This document shows positions 5,772-7,457 of a stretch of DNA of 7,457 bases, in pieces; position 1 is the stretch's first letter, and every line of letters begins with the position of its first letter. The DNA lies in contig JAOLYI010000018.1 of assembly GCA_028343315.1 (NCBI GenBank), positions 1 to 7,457 of the forward strand, given 5' to 3'. The stretch comes from Candidatus Pelagibacter sp. (GTDB lineage: Bacteria; Pseudomonadota; Alphaproteobacteria; Pelagibacterales; Pelagibacteraceae). Position numbers and translations under genes: made by a program. Under the pieces are notes generated by a model, which made no database searches, was not told the DNA's origin, and was given only the letters and a program-made list of their open reading frames with translations.

Positions 5772-6568
5772 TGTTTCGTGTATCTTGTATTCAATTAAGA
5801 TCTAATAATCATATTCTTCAAAATTTAAAAAAAACTGAAAAATTTATTATTAAAGCTGTTAAACAAAAAACAGATTTTATCATAACTCCAGAAGTTTCTT
5901 CTTTATTTTCACTTAATAAAAAACAATTACTTAAAATATGTAAATCTATGAAAGAGGATATTTACTTAAATGGAATTAAATTATTGGCAAAAAAATATAA
6001 AAAATGGATTTTAATTGGCTCTTCAATAATAAAAATTTCAAAAAATAAATTAGTCAATCGATCCGTGTTAATTGATAAAAATGGAAAAATTAGAACTTAC
6101 TATGATAAAATCCATATGTATGACGTTGTATTAAGTAAGAAAGAAAAATATTTTGAGTCAAAAACTTTTGAAGCAGGAAATAAAGTTAAATCCTTTAATC
6201 TTCCTTGGGGAAAATTAGGTCTTTCAATTTGTTATGATTTGAGATTTCCAAATCTATATCGAAAATTATCTAAAGCAGGTTCATTATTTTTGTCAGTTCC
6301 TTCAGCTTTTACAGAAACAACAGGAAAAAAACATTGGCATTCTCTATTAAAAGCACGAGCTATTGAAAACTTCTGTTATGTTTTCGCACCAGCGCAAGGT
6401 GGATCTCATTACAATGGTAGAAAAACTTTTGGTCACTCGATGATTGTCTCACCAGATGGAAAAATCTTAAAAGAATTAAATAAATCAGAAGGTGTGATTA
6501 CAGTATCAATTGATCCAAATTTATCAAAAAAATTAAGATCAATTATACCTAGTTTAAAATCAGACTAA
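5771..6568 (+). CDS. Nitrilase-superfamily amidase, Nit1-like
   Basis: This 265-residue C-N hydrolase has the complete catalytic triad Glu41 (TPEVS), Lys113 (YDKIHMYD) and Cys154 (SICYDLRFP). The block KIHMYD followed by FESKTFEAGN (128-137) and CYDLRFPNLYRKL is typical of the Nit1 branch, whose characterised members are deaminated-glutathione amidases acting in metabolite repair. Related omega-amidases (Nit2/MtnU) hydrolyse 2-oxoglutaramate formed in the last transamination of methionine salvage, which fits the operon but less well the CYDLRFP motif. The ATG at 5771 overlaps the speD-speE stop as TAATG and starts exactly at the family's N-terminal strand (FRVSCIQL). A TTG at 5741 would put a ten-residue extension inside the preceding gene and is rejected. 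The last gene of the operon, its stop touches that of the convergent DUF6165 gene. Substrate unknown; family certain. Confidence 0.9.
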   Translation: MFRVSCIQLRSNNHILQNLKKTEKFIIKAVKQKTDFIITPEVSSLFSLNKKQLLKICKSMKEDIYLNGIKLLAKKYKKWILIGSSIIKISKNKLVNRSVLIDKNGKIRTYYDKIHMYDVVLSKKEKYFESKTFEAGNKVKSFNLPWGKLGLSICYDLRFPNLYRKLSKAGSLFLSVPSAFTETTGKKHWHSLLKARAIENFCYVFAPAQGGSHYNGRKTFGHSMIVSPDGKILKELNKSEGVITVSIDPNLSKKLRSIIPSLKSD

Positions 6569-6571
6569 TTA
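6566..6571. other. Abutting convergent stop codons (TAATTA)
   Basis: The nitrilase stop (6566-6568) and the reverse-strand stop of the DUF6165 gene (6569-6571) form the palindrome TAATTA with no base between them. I see no GC-rich hairpin followed by a T-run on either side, so neither transcript has an obvious intrinsic terminator here. Confidence 0.9.
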
Positions 6572-6964
6572 TTCGTAGGATTTAACTTCTTTGATATTTG
6601 AGCCAAGCGCGTTGTTGATAGTTAATTTAATTTTAGCTCTTTCATCATTAAATTTGTAAACGTTTCTCGCAAGTGAAATAAACTTTTCCCCAAAATCATT
6701 ATTTTTTTCTGCTAATCTTTTCCCGTCTTCAATATCCCATAGTTTTAAATTTATTTCTTTTAAATCATTGATATGTTTTTTAATTGCAGCTTGATCGGGG
6801 ATAAATTTTTGCATTGTTTGATTTAAAGATGACAATTCTTTTTCAATATCAGCTAGTTTATCTTTATTTGATATTTTGACTTTTTTTATTTCTAATATTG
6901 TGATCTTGTCAATAAGCTCACCAGCTGAAATTTCTGCCAATATTTTGTCTAATTTATTGCTCAT
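6569..6964 (-). CDS. DUF6165-type conserved protein
   Basis: A 131-residue soluble protein without signal peptide or membrane segment. I match it from memory to the uncharacterised DUF6165 group through its characteristic blocks: EISAGELIDKITILEIK (11-27), LWDIED (75-80), FGEKFISLARNVYKFNDERAKIK (91-113), and the C-terminal GSNIKEVKSYE (121-131). The sequence is mostly charged and helical, and residues 20-75 have a heptad-like pattern that could form a coiled coil. No catalytic motif is visible and no function should be assumed. In my experience members are often found near glycosyltransferase and polysaccharide genes; here the gene is divergent from a GT9 glycosyltransferase, 46 bases away. 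The ATG at 6964 is the only good start; no strong Shine-Dalgarno sequence precedes it. Its stop abuts the nitrilase stop. Confidence 0.85.
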   Translation of the reverse strand: MSNKLDKILAEISAGELIDKITILEIKKVKISNKDKLADIEKELSSLNQTMQKFIPDQAAIKKHINDLKEINLKLWDIEDGKRLAEKNNDFGEKFISLARNVYKFNDERAKIKLTINNALGSNIKEVKSYE

Positions 6965-7010
6965 ATTATTCTTTTACTATATCACTCTTTAATTATACTC
7001 AGAATTAATA
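6965..7010. promoter_or_regulatory. Divergent DUF6165/GT9 intergenic region
   Basis: This 46-base AT-rich gap separates two divergent starts. For the + strand, TATACT (6994-6999) is a good -10 candidate with a mediocre TTTACT (6973-6978) upstream at a 15-base spacing. It would give a leader of only a few bases before the GT9 ATG. The leftward candidate promoter shares the same bases. No Shine-Dalgarno sequence precedes the GT9 start. Confidence 0.35.
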
Positions 7011-7017
7011 ATGTCAA
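6992..7017 (-). promoter_or_regulatory. Candidate promoter of the DUF6165 gene
   Basis: Read leftward, this stretch has a perfect TTGACA (reverse complement of 7012-7017) and a perfect TATAAT (reverse complement of 6992-6997), 27 bases before the ATG at 6964. The spacer is only 14 bases, shorter than the usual 16-18, so activity is uncertain. The -35 hexamer lies over the GT9 start codon. Confidence 0.35.
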
Positions 7018-7457
7018 ATATATTAATTATCAAACACGGTTCTCTTGGAGATTTAATTCAAGCCAATGGTGCAATTAGAGATATAAAAAATTTTTATAAA
7101 AATCGAAAAGTTTTTCTACTTACCGCAGAACCTTATTCTATCTTTATGTCAGAATGTCCTTATCTAGATGGAGTTATTATTGATAAAAGATTACCTAGAT
7201 GGAATTTATTTTATTTAAGTAAATTAAAAAAGCAACTAGCAAGATATGAATTCTCAAAAGTTTTTGATTTACAAAATTCAAGTCGAACAAAATTTTATAA
7301 AAAATTTATTTTAAAAAATTCAGAATGGTCATCTTCAGAAACCAGTTTGGAACCAGGCCAATCTAAAAGAGATTTTGATCAAGATCCTGTTTTAGATCGA
7401 ATAGAGGTACAATTAAAAAAAAGCGGTATTGATCCTGAGTTTACGAAGAACATAGAT
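7011..7457 (+). CDS. Glycosyltransferase family 9 (heptosyltransferase-like), 3'-truncated by window edge
   Basis: The frame runs open from the ATG at 7011 to the last base, giving 149 residues of a protein normally about 300-350 long. The N-terminus NILIIKHGSLGDLIQANGAI (3-22) is the hallmark of the GT9 family, in which the GSLGD loop lies at the acceptor side of the first Rossmann domain. A second strand and helix follow at VFLLTAEPY (35-43), and FDLQNSSRTKF (about 87-97) is also typical. GT9 enzymes such as WaaC/WaaF transfer heptose or related sugars from nucleotide donors to the growing LPS core at the cytoplasmic face of the inner membrane. The donor site lies in the missing C-terminal half, so the sugar cannot be inferred. 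It is divergent from the DUF6165 gene and probably belongs to a surface-glycan cluster continuing to the right. Confidence 0.88.
   Translation, partial: MSNILIIKHGSLGDLIQANGAIRDIKNFYKNRKVFLLTAEPYSIFMSECPYLDGVIIDKRLPRWNLFYLSKLKKQLARYEFSKVFDLQNSSRTKFYKKFILKNSEWSSSETSLEPGQSKRDFDQDPVLDRIEVQLKKSGIDPEFTKNID

Larger units (their letters stand above)
1125..6568 (+). other. Six-gene polyamine/MTA operon (mtnP to nitrilase)
   Basis: Six genes run in one direction with junctions TAATG (-1, at 2006), ATGA (-4, at 3073-3076), TAGTG (-1, at 4080), a 6-base gap (4725-4730) and TAATG (-1, at 5771). No internal space exists for a terminator or a sizeable promoter, so one transcript and coupled translation are very likely. 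The order is producer-downstream: the MTA-consuming genes mtnP and mtnA come first, then an exported protein, the aldolase, the MTA-producing SpeD-SpeE fusion, and an amidase. Operon membership is inferred from spacing and strand; the functional logic comes from known enzyme families. Confidence 0.85.

Noticed and set aside
5771..6568. N-carbamoylputrescine amidase (AguB), which would make putrescine for the fusion
   Set aside because: The Cys motif is CYDLRFP, typical of Nit1; AguB proteins carry a CWDQWFP-like motif and different N-terminal blocks.
1..7457. tRNA/rRNA genes, CRISPR arrays, insertion sequences, long repeats
   Set aside because: Nothing resembling these was seen by eye; almost every base belongs to a recognisable coding region.

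Overview
The window is strongly AT-rich (by eye about 30 % G+C), tightly packed and rich in Lys/Asn/Ile codons. Genes overlap by 1-4 bases and the gaps between divergent genes are only 40-46 bases. Together with protein sequences of alphaproteobacterial flavour, this suggests a streamlined marine bacterium of the SAR11 (Pelagibacterales) type. That assignment is inference; the window holds no rRNA or other taxonomic marker.

Layout. (1) Positions 1-560, + strand: the C-terminal part of an extended-SDR nucleotide-sugar epimerase/dehydratase, cut by the window edge. (2) 557-1084, - strand: adenine phosphoribosyltransferase (apt), convergent with the epimerase. (3) 1125-6568, + strand: six genes that almost certainly form one operon, with junctions of -1, -4, -1, +6 and -1 bases: mtnP, mtnA, an exported alpha/beta-hydrolase-like protein of unknown role, a FucA-like class II aldolase, a fused AdoMet decarboxylase-spermidine synthase (speD-speE), and a Nit1-type nitrilase-family amidase. 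(4) 6569-6964, - strand: a DUF6165-type protein. (5) 7011 to the end, + strand: the start of a family 9 glycosyltransferase.

How the genes work together. The SpeD-SpeE fusion would decarboxylate AdoMet and transfer its aminopropyl group to a diamine, releasing 5'-methylthioadenosine (MTA). MtnP phosphorolyses MTA to adenine and methylthioribose-1-phosphate. The divergent Apt returns adenine to AMP. MtnA isomerises the sugar phosphate to methylthioribulose-1-phosphate. The aldolase keeps the FucA catalytic Glu, Tyr and three zinc His, and would split that product into dihydroxyacetone phosphate and methylthioacetaldehyde. This is the logic of the known DHAP shunt rather than the full methionine salvage cycle; no mtnB/C/D/K-like gene is present. 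One transcription unit plus one divergent gene therefore couples polyamine synthesis to disposal and partial salvage of its own by-product. The exported hydrolase and the nitrilase are unexplained members of the unit.

The locus is bounded on both sides by genes of surface-glycan type (epimerase on the left, DUF6165 and GT9 on the right). Both convergent gene pairs abut or overlap at their stop codons, leaving no room for conventional terminators. I found no RNA genes, CRISPR arrays, insertion sequences or riboswitches, and no stretch of 300 bases without a gene.
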